Of a DNA stretch of 27,838 nt, positions 1-8,666 are shown in pieces. Both the position numbers and the translations under genes were made by a program. The stretch comes from a virus: the IMG/VR virus record IMGVR_UViG_3300025687_000242, positions 1-27,838 of that record; one strand, 5' to 3'. The notes under the pieces are model-generated. The model was not told the origin of the DNA and did no database searches. It saw only the letters and a program-made list of their open reading frames with translations. Every line of letters begins with the position of its first letter. The stretch's first letter is position 1.

Positions 1-238
1 CGAACAATACCCGCCCATCCATCAACCGCGACCCAATTGCCTCTAGGATCTGCTCATTGATGTAAGCGCCAGAACCGTTATCGACGAGGATATCGTCAGC
101 AGCGCGAGACGTGATCGTGACATCCGATAAGTCATCCGCCGCTGAGGCCCCGCCAGACGTAGCCCCGCTGACGGCTTGGCCGAACGCCGACATTGGCATC
201 AGTAAGGCCAATAGAATCAGTAGTTTGCGAACAGCCAT
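1..238 (-). CDS. Partial CDS: N-terminus of an exported or fibre-like protein
   Basis: The gene starts at ATG 238 and runs off the left edge; 79 residues are visible. An AGGAGG Shine-Dalgarno at 245-250 fixes the start. Residues 1-21 look like a Sec signal peptide: basic MAVRK, then a run of Leu/Ile/Met, then a small-residue end near SAFGQA. After a Ser/Gly/Ala linker comes LSDVTITSRAADDILVDNG followed by SGAYIN, which resembles the DVTIT...DG.G.Y.N module common near the N-terminus of phage fibres and appendages. It lies 25 nt downstream of the GroES-like gene in the late operon. A signal peptide on a virion fibre is unusual, so an exported host-surface protein is an alternative. The function is inferred from a short fragment only. 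Confidence 0.6.
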   Translation of the reverse strand, partial: MAVRKLLILLALLMPMSAFGQAVSGATSGGASAADDLSDVTITSRAADDILVDNGSGAYINEQILEAIGSRLMDGRVLF

Positions 239-263
239 TGTCGGCCTCCTTTGCATCTTGGCG

Positions 264-689
264 TTAAGCCGCCTCATCTACTCGCACAGCGTCAGCCAGT
301 ACGCCGTCTTCCGCAACCATCGTGCAGAGCACTTCGGTAGTGAAGATGATCTTGAATTGGCCTTCCGTGCGATTTTCCGTGAAATCCACGCCCGCGTACT
401 TTGAGAACATCACGGCCTGGCCCACTTCGTACTGCCCTTCCGGTACTTGGTCGCCCACCTTGATAATGATGCCCATCGAGGGAAGAGGCGTGTTGGACTT
501 CTTGACATCATCCGGGATGAACAGGATGCTGTTCTCTTCCAGTTCGTCAATCTTCGTGCGCGGCTTGATGGGGCGAATGAGTAGCCGTTCGCCTCGCACC
601 GTATCCACGCGGAGTTTCCCGCCGATGTGCTGGAGTTTGTGTACCTCCGCAATCGGGAGTTGTTTCATGAGTTCTGCCGGGTCGTTCAT
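264..689 (-). CDS. GroES-like co-chaperonin (phage Cpn10)
   Basis: A 141-residue protein with the Cpn10 pattern: first beta strand RLLIRPIKPRT at 35-45, a mobile-loop region at about 53-68 containing SILFIP, then GIIIKVGD at 73-80, VGQAVMFSKYAG at 89-100, and a closing strand IIFTTEVLCTMV at 114-125. GroES caps the GroEL chamber, with an I-V/L-containing mobile loop docking on the apical domain; phages such as T4 (gp31) encode substitutes to fold capsid proteins. Here N- and C-terminal extensions of about 30 and 15 residues flank the roughly 95-residue core. The start has a TAGGAG Shine-Dalgarno, which overlaps the stop of the preceding small gene. It sits far from the capsid gene, at the end of the visible late operon. 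No GroEL is visible, so it probably works with host GroEL. Confidence 0.85.
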   Translation of the reverse strand: MNDPAELMKQLPIAEVHKLQHIGGKLRVDTVRGERLLIRPIKPRTKIDELEENSILFIPDDVKKSNTPLPSMGIIIKVGDQVPEGQYEVGQAVMFSKYAGVDFTENRTEGQFKIIFTTEVLCTMVAEDGVLADAVRVDEAA

Positions 690-697
690 GCTGTCTC

Positions 698-889
698 CTA
701 GTAGCCTTTCTTGCCGCCCTTATTCAGGGCGATCGAGTTGCCCACCTTGTTAGCCGAGGCCGAGCCCGGTCGCACTGCGATCGAGTTCTTGACTGGCTTC
801 GGTGAGCCCTTGCCTTTCCCCATCGGGGGGATCAGCGAGTTCTTTGCGCCGGTACCGCCAGCGCCTCCGGTTTTGCGTGCTCTGTTCAT
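698..889 (-). CDS. Small basic Gly/Lys/Asn-rich protein
   Basis: A 63-residue protein rich in Gly, Lys, Ser and Asn, with a repeated NSIA/NSLI pattern (KNSLIPPMGKGKGSPKPVKNSIAV, abbreviated pattern KNS...KNSI...NSIALN). It has no membrane segment and no Cys. Its ATG overlaps the TGA of the large upstream gene as ATGA (886-889), and an AAAAGGAG Shine-Dalgarno lies inside that gene, so translation is probably coupled. The composition suggests an unstructured nucleic-acid-binding or virion peptide, but no family is recognised. The short repeats could be a minor structural or DNA-condensing feature; that is inference. Confidence 0.7.
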   Translation of the reverse strand: MNRARKTGGAGGTGAKNSLIPPMGKGKGSPKPVKNSIAVRPGSASANKVGNSIALNKGGKKGY

Positions 890-3717
890 TTTAGTAAACT
901 CCTTTTCACCAACCTAAGAAACGGTGCAGGCTTGCCTTGGTAAGCATTCTTGTTCCGCCTGACGATCCGCTCCACTATGAGCTTTTTCAACTCGTCGGGT
1001 TTTGACTCCCAACCAGGAGAGTTCACTAGCGGGGCCAAGTCCTTGTGGATCATCTTCCCAACGACTTCTTGTTCTAGCAAGTAGTCTTCATTGTTTTGCT
1101 CGTCCTCTTGGCGTGGCTTTGTAAGGCCCATGCCAAGCCGTTCCATCTCTGTCCGCACTCGATCGCCAGACTCCTTACTCGGCATCCCTGGGTCGTAAGT
1201 GTGGCGGATGTCAGATTGAACCTCATCCCCAAAAGCATCCCGCAGTGCTGGTAGGTATTTACGCAGACCCGGCAACCGCTCCTTGACTGAATCAAGGACG
1301 CCGGACCCCTTGAGGTAGGTTGTGCGAACCTTGTCATCGGTGCCGCGAGCAACATCAGCAACAATGGTAGGAATCATCGTACCCAATTGCTCTCGCAAGT
1401 AACTCTTCGGTGCCGTAGCGGGAGATTCCATTACCCTGTCAATCGTCTCGACACCCTGCAAGAGCGGAAGATCCTTCAATCCCCTCAGTGCGCCCTTCAG
1501 CAACTTCTGTGTGCGCTTACCTTCATCCTCCATTGCCCTAGCGCTATTTTCGTACATCGACGCGCCTGTAATAAGAAGAGGCGCAGCGGGAGCGTACTCG
1601 TTGAATTTCCGCCACTCGCCATCGGGGGTCTTGTACGACATGGGCTGCTTGCCTGCCGCCATGTCGATAGCACGCTCGCCGGGGGACTCTGCCGGGAACC
1701 CGGTCATCGTCCCGTTCGACGCCATCGTGTAGCCCATGTACATCAAGGCGCTCCCTGTCGCGCCCCTGCCGATTGCTTGCGATAGAGCCTTTTGCTGATC
1801 TGGTGTGAATGACTCGGCTATCATTTTATGGGCCTCTTTGATGGAGCGACCATTTTTGCGAGTCCCATCCCACACGGCTTGAAGCCCAGCCCTTTGCGCT
1901 TTTCCGAGTTCAAACGCGGTGTTCAGAGGGGTGTACTCAATCGCCCGAGCTACGATATTGGTCGGCGTCGTCACATAGGGCATCACTAAGTCAAGCGCGA
2001 CTTTCCCGACTTGGCTTCCACCCTGCTTGGCTGAATTGATTTGTGATGCTATCCAATTCTTGTTCGCAAATACGGCATAATCTGCTGCGTACATCGCGTC
2101 TGCCGTTAAGTCCTTTGGCGGGTTTGCGGCAAGTTGCTTGGCATATGACGACACGCTTTGCCCAGACGGCAATTTGTTCTGCAATTGCAGTGTCTTTGCT
2201 CTTGTACGCGCGCCGTCATCCAGAGCTCTCTGAAAAGCGTAGGAGCGGAAAACCTTATCCTCTGCCCCAAGCGCGCGGAAGTTGTAATTCACCCACCCGT
2301 TGATGGCTTTATCAATCTTACCACCGCCGAATACTTTCGAGTTCAGCTCACCATACCCCAAGTCGAACTTCTTTGCGGCATCCAGCGTAGTTCCGTGTTT
2401 CCAGACTTCGGCTGCTTGCTTGAGCCCATCGGTTGCAGCGGCGTGCATCCCGCGATGAACATTCAGTCCAGGCGGGGCAATCGTCGATTGCTTGGAAAAC
2501 ATGCTGAAAGCCGTATCAGCGATGTATTCAGGAATTTGCGAGACTTCTCGTGTAACTGCAAACAGGGCATTGCCGCCAAGGTTTCGGAAGTGCGATTTGA
2601 GGCCAGACACAAGTCCAGCCTTACGGAACGCAAGTGCTACATCAATTACGCCGTGCTCCTCAAACTGATTCATCCACTTCGCGAGAGCTAACTTTCCAAG
2701 GCTCTTGGCCTTGTCGTCCGGGGCATCAGCGATCTGCTTGAGGATGCCATTCAACTCCAAGGCCTTATCGCCCGGTAGTCGCCCCCCCGCTTTCTGCGTC
2801 GCGCGCCCCAGCCAAAAACTAGGATCAGTCGTTGCCTCGGCTATTTGCCGCCAGACCCTCAAGCCTCTGCCGGCCTCGGCTCGTGCCCCTGTTTGGATGC
2901 CGACCAGTCTTGCAATGTCGTTCTCGGCGGCAGCGGCCTGAGCCAGCGATATTGTTTTCGTAGCTTCATCTACTGCACCCTGAGAGGATGCAGTGAATCT
3001 TTCAAGATCACCCATCCTGCTCTTGATCGCATCGCGCAGGGCCAAAGATGTAGCCTCATTGAATCCACCCGAGCCGGGTTTCGGCGTCTCCAGCAAGAAC
3101 AGCGATTCGAAGTCTATCTTGTTGGCGTCGGCGCGAACAGCGGCATCCGGCAGGACAGCCTTGGGATTCGGCAGCGCACCCGGAACTTCAGCAGGTGCCT
3201 GTGCGTACTTTTCAATCAAACCCCGCAGGCTTGCCTCCCCCTCTGTTGACAACCCAATCTTGGAGAAGTTGATGTACTCATCAGCTAAAGACTTCGCTGC
3301 CTTCTTGCCGCCTTTAAGCGCAGATTTAGTCCCCTTGATGGGGGCCGCTGCAATCGGGTTCATGAAGTCAGACGTATCGAAGTCTAAAGCACCAGCAACA
3401 AACGGCTTAGCTGGTCCGAGCCAGTCTGGAAGTTGCTGCTCGATTTCCTTTTGATAATGCTCTGGAAACGCCCAGTCCGCGATGTCACCAGGGGCGGCTG
3501 CCAGCCTCTCCCCATATGATTGATCCTTCCTCTTCTGATACGTCTCAAGGGCGTGAATGTCCAAGCCATTACGAACAGGCGGACGCGGAGGGGCGGGAGG
3601 CCCTACCGGGTCATCCTGATAGAGCCACGGAACACTCTGCGGCGGAGGCGCAGGGGGGCTCGCCCCCTGTTGCATCAGGAGGTCCATCAGCTCTTTCGTT
3701 GTGAGCCGAGTCGCCAT
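886..3717 (-). CDS. Large virion/ejection-type protein
   Basis: A 943-residue protein. Residues 20-50 are Pro-rich (PPAPPP, GPPAPPRPPV). Residues 100-145 contain Gly/Ala/Lys-rich stretches with weakly hydrophobic patches. The centre has SHFRNLGGNALF at 375-386, a signature like the LxSxxTHxxNxxGN motif seen in large polyvalent or internal proteins of many phages. A mainly helical, Ala/Lys-rich C-terminal half follows, ending in basic RIVRRNKN. It is the third of three consecutive large low-complexity genes (5204-7339, 3718-5187, this one), the position where short-tailed phages keep the proteins ejected ahead of the DNA. It starts directly after the stop of the 489-residue gene. An ejection role is inferred from size, composition and order; no enzymatic motif was recognised. 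Confidence 0.75.
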   Translation of the reverse strand: MATRLTTKELMDLLMQQGASPPAPPPQSVPWLYQDDPVGPPAPPRPPVRNGLDIHALETYQKRKDQSYGERLAAAPGDIADWAFPEHYQKEIEQQLPDWLGPAKPFVAGALDFDTSDFMNPIAAAPIKGTKSALKGGKKAAKSLADEYINFSKIGLSTEGEASLRGLIEKYAQAPAEVPGALPNPKAVLPDAAVRADANKIDFESLFLLETPKPGSGGFNEATSLALRDAIKSRMGDLERFTASSQGAVDEATKTISLAQAAAAENDIARLVGIQTGARAEAGRGLRVWRQIAEATTDPSFWLGRATQKAGGRLPGDKALELNGILKQIADAPDDKAKSLGKLALAKWMNQFEEHGVIDVALAFRKAGLVSGLKSHFRNLGGNALFAVTREVSQIPEYIADTAFSMFSKQSTIAPPGLNVHRGMHAAATDGLKQAAEVWKHGTTLDAAKKFDLGYGELNSKVFGGGKIDKAINGWVNYNFRALGAEDKVFRSYAFQRALDDGARTRAKTLQLQNKLPSGQSVSSYAKQLAANPPKDLTADAMYAADYAVFANKNWIASQINSAKQGGSQVGKVALDLVMPYVTTPTNIVARAIEYTPLNTAFELGKAQRAGLQAVWDGTRKNGRSIKEAHKMIAESFTPDQQKALSQAIGRGATGSALMYMGYTMASNGTMTGFPAESPGERAIDMAAGKQPMSYKTPDGEWRKFNEYAPAAPLLITGASMYENSARAMEDEGKRTQKLLKGALRGLKDLPLLQGVETIDRVMESPATAPKSYLREQLGTMIPTIVADVARGTDDKVRTTYLKGSGVLDSVKERLPGLRKYLPALRDAFGDEVQSDIRHTYDPGMPSKESGDRVRTEMERLGMGLTKPRQEDEQNNEDYLLEQEVVGKMIHKDLAPLVNSPGWESKPDELKKLIVERIVRRNKNAYQGKPAPFLRLVKRSLLK

Positions 3718-5187
3718 CTATTGCTCCGCTTTCTGCTGCTGTTGCTCTAGCAACTTCGCCATCATCCGCTCCAAAGCATCTGGGTTTTTCGACAAGTCTT
3801 TAAGGACTTTTTGCACACGGGGCAGCATCGCTTCAGACTTCTCTAAATCGAAGCCGGTGGCAAGCCGTGTGTAAAGAAGGGCTTCGTCATATGCCTTGTC
3901 TACATCGCCGAGAGCGAGCGCCAAAACAGATCCAGTGACTTTATCAAGTTCCTTGTCTTTGGCCCGGTCTTCGCGCGTCATCTGGATTTGCTCTTCAGCC
4001 CGCGCATCGCTCCTTGCCCGGAAAGCGGCTACTTCCTTCTGCATTTGCAGTTGGAGTTTTTCACGAGACGAACCAAGCTGACCCATAGCGGATGTGATCG
4101 CCCTAACATTTGGGTTTTCATCCAATGCAAGGGTTACAACAGTCCGCAGTGCCTCTTCTGGAGCCTCCGGGAACGCGCCTTGTAGACCAGTAACGATGCC
4201 AATGATATCTTCTCCGCTCTTGCCTCCCATATCAGGCGGCAACTCAACAGTCCCGTCGATGTAGCCCACCGCTTGAGTGACCTGCTCGGGTGACAGTTTG
4301 CCTGTTTTAACAGCCTCAAAAGCGAGCTTGCGGCTTTCCCGTGATTGCTTCTCGCGCTCTGTCGCCAATTTCTCCTTTTCCATGCGATCGTACACGGGGC
4401 CGAACTTAGCGCGGGCAAGCTGCTCACTTTCAGCATCACCGGCAGCTCCCTGTAGTCCTCCTGTCAAGCGTTGCAACTCAGCAATCGCCTTCATCTTTTC
4501 AGGGCTGTCATCTGGAATGCCAGCCCTTTCCATTTCACTAAGCTGCTCAGTTAGCGTCAACGCCCGAAGCGCTATCTTATTCTGCAACCCTTGCATGTCG
4601 CTATTCATCGCGCCGCGCTTCTGCATCTCTTGCAGCATCGCTAGTGCGCCCTGCTGCTGCGACTGCGAGGGCGGTTGCGGCACGCCCATAGCGCGACCGA
4701 GGCGGCTGAAGATTCCGCCACCTTGCCCGCCACCCTGCGGCGGCCCGCCTTGAGGCATCCCTGGAGGCGGACCTTGCATCTGCATGGGCGGTCCCTGCTG
4801 GGGCATTCCAGGAGGGGGCGGGGGCGGGGGAGCCCCTTGACCGCCCATTGCAGGGGCTGCCCCACCGGCGGTAGGCACTCCACCGCCTTGAGGCATCATT
4901 CCGCCTTGTGCCCCAGCAGGAGCTTGTTGTGGCATCGCGGGCGCGTCGTAGTCGAACTCCATCCCTGCTTCATTGGCCCACTTCGCCATCATCTTGAGGT
5001 TGTATCCAGGAAGCCCCTGCTGCAACAGCGCCATATGCCTGTCGAAGTTCTTGGCCGCTTCCTGTTTCTTGGACTGGCGCTCGCCCCGGTAGGCTTCGAT
5101 GAATTGCGCCAAGCCAGCGCCAAAGCCGTTCCCCTGCGTCGGGGGCGGCGGTACGATCGGTCTAGGTTGCGGTCCTGGTTGTGGCAT
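3718..5187 (-). CDS. Pro/Gln-rich virion-associated protein with shared N-terminal module
   Basis: A 489-residue protein. Residues 5-34 form a module, GPQPRPIVPPPP then GNGFGAGLAQF and AYR, that recurs in the secreted protein at 26184-26513. Residues about 80-175 are low complexity: Pro, Gly, Gln and Met with repeated GMPQGG / GPPP. From about 185 to the end the protein is charged and helical, probably coiled coil, with a Gln-rich tail (EQQQQKAEQ). There is no signal peptide and no Cys. It lies between two other large virion proteins; the gap to the 711-residue gene is only 16 nt and carries an AAGGAG Shine-Dalgarno. An internal or ejected virion protein is the best inference; a second scaffold-like role is possible. 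Confidence 0.75.
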   Translation of the reverse strand: MPQPGPQPRPIVPPPPTQGNGFGAGLAQFIEAYRGERQSKKQEAAKNFDRHMALLQQGLPGYNLKMMAKWANEAGMEFDYDAPAMPQQAPAGAQGGMMPQGGGVPTAGGAAPAMGGQGAPPPPPPPGMPQQGPPMQMQGPPPGMPQGGPPQGGGQGGGIFSRLGRAMGVPQPPSQSQQQGALAMLQEMQKRGAMNSDMQGLQNKIALRALTLTEQLSEMERAGIPDDSPEKMKAIAELQRLTGGLQGAAGDAESEQLARAKFGPVYDRMEKEKLATEREKQSRESRKLAFEAVKTGKLSPEQVTQAVGYIDGTVELPPDMGGKSGEDIIGIVTGLQGAFPEAPEEALRTVVTLALDENPNVRAITSAMGQLGSSREKLQLQMQKEVAAFRARSDARAEEQIQMTREDRAKDKELDKVTGSVLALALGDVDKAYDEALLYTRLATGFDLEKSEAMLPRVQKVLKDLSKNPDALERMMAKLLEQQQQKAEQ

Positions 5188-5203
5188 CGTTTATATCTCC
5201 TTG

Positions 5204-7339
5204 CTAGCCCAAGATCCCGCCGAAGTACCCGCCTAGGTTGGTCGTAGATCCTTGCGCGCCGCCTCCGCCTCCGAACCCGCCCAAGATGCTCGAAAGCCCA
5301 GGGGCTAGCCCGCCAAGGATCGAGCCCCATTGTGACTGGTTCTGTTGCGGGTAAGCCGTAACCGGGTAGCCCGTTGCGCCTGCGTACTGGTAAGGTAACA
5401 GCGGCGAGTTGTAGTTCCGCGTCCGCAGCCATTCTTGGTAGATGCGGTCGATCTCATTCTGGCCAATACCGTACTGCTGTTGACCCAGCGCCGATCCAGC
5501 GCCAAGGTTCTGCCGCCAGAGATTCGACAAGTCGCCAGCACCCGCTAGCGACAACTGCATCAGCGCCATCTGGCGATCCTGCTCAGTCATGCCGGCCGCC
5601 GTCTCCGCGCCGTACAGTTGCGTCGCCGCCTGCATGGCCGTCTGGTTGAGTGCCTGCGCCGCACCCACCGAGCCCTGGTACATCTGCTGCGCCAAGTCAT
5701 AGGCGTGCTGCATCTGCCACATATCGGACTGGAAATCCTGCCCCGACAATTGGCTGATGCCTTGCTGTGCCATTTGCCCTAACTGGCCGGAAGCCCCGTA
5801 CTGCCGACCCATCGCAGCCTCTAGGGCTTGAGCCGTCATCTGCGCCAACAGCGCATTCTGCTCCAGCCCTGCTTGAGTCTGGAAATCCACCGCCGCTTGG
5901 CCGAACGGCGTAGACGCCCGATTGCCCGATACGTTGAACGATTCCTGGAGGTCCGCATAGCGCCTGTCGAGGTTCCGTTGCTGTGCATCCGTCATCGCCT
6001 GCCACGCCGGAAGCTGATTGATCGCTTGGCCGTCTTGGGCAAAACTCTGGAGATAGCCAAAGTCATTGGCCCCAGACGCCAGCCATTCAGAAGCCGACGA
6101 GGGGACGCCGTTCGCAGAAGCGTTGCCAACACCACCGCCACCGGGGTTCGGGTTCGTGACCGTAGGCTGATTGTAGGTTGGGGAGGCGTTACTGCCCGGC
6201 AGACTGGGTAAAGTGGTTCCGCCTCCCCCGGTTCCGCTGCCGGAACCACTTCCCCCCGAACCACCTGCCGGAGGGAAAGGATTGGGATTCGCGCCGCCCG
6301 TGCCCGAGCCCGAGCCGTTGCCCTGGCCATAGCCCGAGCCACCGCCAAAGACGCTCCCGTAGTCATAGCCGCCGCCGGCGTTTGTTCCTGGGTTGTACTG
6401 GCTGCCGCCAGGGGCCGACGCCCCAAACCCGTTCTGACCGTAATACGACGCCTGCGGCAGTCCGCCTTGGCTTGCGCCAATTGGGAACCCGTTGTCGTCA
6501 TACAGCGACGGAGCCGGAGGGTAAGAGCCCTCCAGGTAGTTGCTGCCGTCAAGCCCTGCGCTCGCCGCGACCCACGGCGGAACGAACCCGTGCAATGGAC
6601 CGCCATACCCAGGCAGGCCGCGCATCAACTGATCGGTCTGCACTCCAGCCCCGAACAAGCCGGGGTTGGTCTGCATCAGGTTCGGGTCGAACGACTGCGT
6701 GATGTTGCCAGGAAGAACAGCGCTTTGGCCGTAGGGCGTGTCGTAGGTCCGCGCCTGGGGAAAGTTCAACTGAGACCCAAGGGGGCCTTCAGCCCGTGGT
6801 CCTTGATTGTTGAACCACGTCATGAAGTCGTTGACGGCGGTTTGATTGAGCGTGCCAAGCCCTAGATCGCTGCGTTGCTGCGCTGCTGCCGCCGTGCGCG
6901 ATCCCATCGGGGCCGTCATGCCGGTTTGCTGCGACTGTATCCCATGATCCGCCGCGTTGGTCGAGCCCATCGCACCCAACACTCCGGCGTTGTTATAGTA
7001 ATCGCCGATGAGCTGACCCGAGCCCATGCCCGTGACGCCCTGTTGCCGCGCAACTTGATCCACTTCGCCGGGGACGTAGATCGACCCCATTCCCTGCTGG
7101 GTCTGGGTTGAAGGCGTGTGGTAGGCGGACCCCGCCAATGAGCGGTAGCTTCCGCCCGGCAAGCCCAACTGTTTCGCAACGTCAGAGCCCCAGAACATCG
7201 TCCCGTTTGGGGCCGTGTTGCCGCTGGGCATCGCGCCGTAATAGTTTACGGCTTGGTTGTAGATGTCCTCGCTGACGACCCCCTGTGCTTGGGGGTTGTT
7301 GCCCATCCATGTGCCGTAGTCGATGTTGCCGAATGCCAT
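5204..7339 (-). CDS. Gly/Gln-rich internal virion protein
   Basis: A 711-residue protein. The N-terminal 290 residues are Gly/Asn/Tyr/Gln-rich. Residues about 300-405 are a Gly/Ser/Asn linker (repeated GSGSG). Residues about 415-640 are Ala/Gln-rich and helical, with the pattern QRNLDRRYADLQESFNVSG and DRIYQEWLRTRNYNSPLLPY. The tail is Gly-rich and ends GGYFGGILG. The helical stretch followed by a W-x-R...Y-N-P-L-x-Y-x-x-A-x-x-Y element resembles core or ejection proteins I know from podovirus-type tail modules. A GAGGGG Shine-Dalgarno precedes ATG 7339, with 1 nt between the preceding stop and this start. No enzyme motif was seen. Assignment is by order and composition. Confidence 0.75.
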   Translation of the reverse strand: MAFGNIDYGTWMGNNPQAQGVVSEDIYNQAVNYYGAMPSGNTAPNGTMFWGSDVAKQLGLPGGSYRSLAGSAYHTPSTQTQQGMGSIYVPGEVDQVARQQGVTGMGSGQLIGDYYNNAGVLGAMGSTNAADHGIQSQQTGMTAPMGSRTAAAAQQRSDLGLGTLNQTAVNDFMTWFNNQGPRAEGPLGSQLNFPQARTYDTPYGQSAVLPGNITQSFDPNLMQTNPGLFGAGVQTDQLMRGLPGYGGPLHGFVPPWVAASAGLDGSNYLEGSYPPAPSLYDDNGFPIGASQGGLPQASYYGQNGFGASAPGGSQYNPGTNAGGGYDYGSVFGGGSGYGQGNGSGSGTGGANPNPFPPAGGSGGSGSGSGTGGGGTTLPSLPGSNASPTYNQPTVTNPNPGGGGVGNASANGVPSSASEWLASGANDFGYLQSFAQDGQAINQLPAWQAMTDAQQRNLDRRYADLQESFNVSGNRASTPFGQAAVDFQTQAGLEQNALLAQMTAQALEAAMGRQYGASGQLGQMAQQGISQLSGQDFQSDMWQMQHAYDLAQQMYQGSVGAAQALNQTAMQAATQLYGAETAAGMTEQDRQMALMQLSLAGAGDLSNLWRQNLGAGSALGQQQYGIGQNEIDRIYQEWLRTRNYNSPLLPYQYAGATGYPVTAYPQQNQSQWGSILGGLAPGLSSILGGFGGGGGAQGSTTNLGGYFGGILG

Positions 7340-7340
7340 A

Positions 7341-8027
7341 TCAACCCCTCGGCGGGACCGGAACCTTGCGGTGGGGGTTCAGGCTTCCAGCCATTGCCTC
7401 TTTCATGAAGTTGCCCATCGGCGTTCCCGTAACGCCAAACTGCGCGAGGTTGCCAAGATACTGGCCAGCCTCGGACGGAGCGCCGTATTGCAGCGCGGTC
7501 TGAACTCCCGAATGACCAGGACCGCCAAAGCCGCCGTAATCCATGAGTTGCCGCGCTCGCGGATCTTCCTGCCCAACCGGGTTCTGGTTGTAGAGGAAGT
7601 CGGCAAGGTACTGCGTGCCTGCATCCCACGGCTGCCAGTTCTGGTAGACGTTCGGCAGAATCGTGTTGTTAACGTCCGGAGACATCTGGCCGATCGTCTC
7701 CGTGCCTGGGCCTTCCTGTGAGCCAGAGCCCGCAGGACCGCCAGCGCCAGGAAACGCTTGATGCCCGTAGTATGCGCCCGTAGCCGGGTCGATGTAATTG
7801 CTCAGGTATTGACCAAAGTTCTCCTGCAAGAACGGGTATGTCGGATCAAGCTGAACAGGCAAGCCGTCTTCGGTGGCATTGTTGTTTCCGCCGAACAAAC
7901 CGCCGCCGATACCCAGGATGGCCGGCAGGATGTTGGCGAGCGCACCCCAAAACGCTCCCACGGCAAACAAGCCGACGAGTTGGAAGATCAGCGGGAGGGA
8001 TGATGGGTCTGTGTTGGTTACGATCAT
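7341..8027 (-). CDS. Membrane-active virion protein candidate
   Basis: A 228-residue protein. Residues 11-46 are strongly hydrophobic (LPLIFQLVGLFAVGAFWGAL then NILPAILGIGGGLFGG), enough for one or two membrane passes or a fusion-peptide-like hairpin. The remainder is soluble, rich in Gly, Asn, Tyr, Gln and Pro, without Cys. It lies directly upstream of the 711-residue protein in the leftward operon and shares its Gly/Asn/Tyr/Gln bias, so both may act together during DNA ejection. A holin role is less likely given the long polar C-terminus and location among tail genes. No family was recognised. Confidence 0.65.
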   Translation of the reverse strand: MIVTNTDPSSLPLIFQLVGLFAVGAFWGALANILPAILGIGGGLFGGNNNATEDGLPVQLDPTYPFLQENFGQYLSNYIDPATGAYYGHQAFPGAGGPAGSGSQEGPGTETIGQMSPDVNNTILPNVYQNWQPWDAGTQYLADFLYNQNPVGQEDPRARQLMDYGGFGGPGHSGVQTALQYGAPSEAGQYLGNLAQFGVTGTPMGNFMKEAMAGSLNPHRKVPVPPRG

Positions 8028-8039
8028 TGCGTGTTCTCC

Positions 8040-8666
8040 CTATACTGTCGTTAACGCCGCGCGGTGTGTGTAGCAAAACCAAAAGCAGTAGTCACTGCCG
8101 CCAAAGTTTGCGATCGAGTTGACAACCAGTTCGATCTTCAGCGATGTTCGATACTCAAAATTCAGGTCTAGCGAGAACGTGTCGCCTTGGACCGAACCCC
8201 ACCGCTCGGGGTCTGCACTATTCACGTCGCCGTTGGTGCGCCACGGCTGCGCCCATGCGTCCCATCCACGCACGCCTGATGCAAGCGGCAAATTGGTCGC
8301 GGTTCCTCCATCAATAGTGATCCGCAAATCCGCATCAACGCTCTGAGTAGTCCAAGCGCTCGAATTGCTGCCGCCACACAGTAGCCCAACAGATAGAAGT
8401 TTCCCGGTTTCCGTCACATTCAATACGGTTGCCGACCCAGCCCCATCCCCTGCATCAATGAAGTTGTAACCACTGCCAGGAGTGCCGTACTGCGGGTCTT
8501 TGTATTCCCATCTATCACCCACAGAAACCTCCTCGGACCCAGCAAAATGAGTGATATTGTCGCCCACCAACTGCGGCAGGCGCTCGTAGCGCAAATACTG
8601 ATCCGCAGTCAGCAGCATCGCCTTGAACTCGGCGAACTCTTGACGCAACTCTTCGATTTCCGTCAT
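8040..8666 (-). CDS. Fibre/decoration-like protein with coiled-coil start
   Basis: A 208-residue protein. Residues 1-30 form a short amphipathic helix (MTEIEELRQEFAEFKAML), probably a trimeric coiled coil. Residues about 50-205 are Gly/Ser/Thr/Asp-rich and read as alternating beta strands, consistent with a jelly-roll or fibre knob (GYNFIDAGDGAGSATVLNVT; LSLDLNFEYRTSLKIELV-like strands near 170-190). The start codon overlaps the previous stop as ATGA at 8663-8666. Its place after the nozzle gene suggests a small tail fibre or nozzle-associated appendage. There is no catalytic motif. The function is inferred from architecture and order. Confidence 0.65.
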   Translation of the reverse strand: MTEIEELRQEFAEFKAMLLTADQYLRYERLPQLVGDNITHFAGSEEVSVGDRWEYKDPQYGTPGSGYNFIDAGDGAGSATVLNVTETGKLLSVGLLCGGSNSSAWTTQSVDADLRITIDGGTATNLPLASGVRGWDAWAQPWRTNGDVNSADPERWGSVQGDTFSLDLNFEYRTSLKIELVVNSIANFGGSDYCFWFCYTHRAALTTV

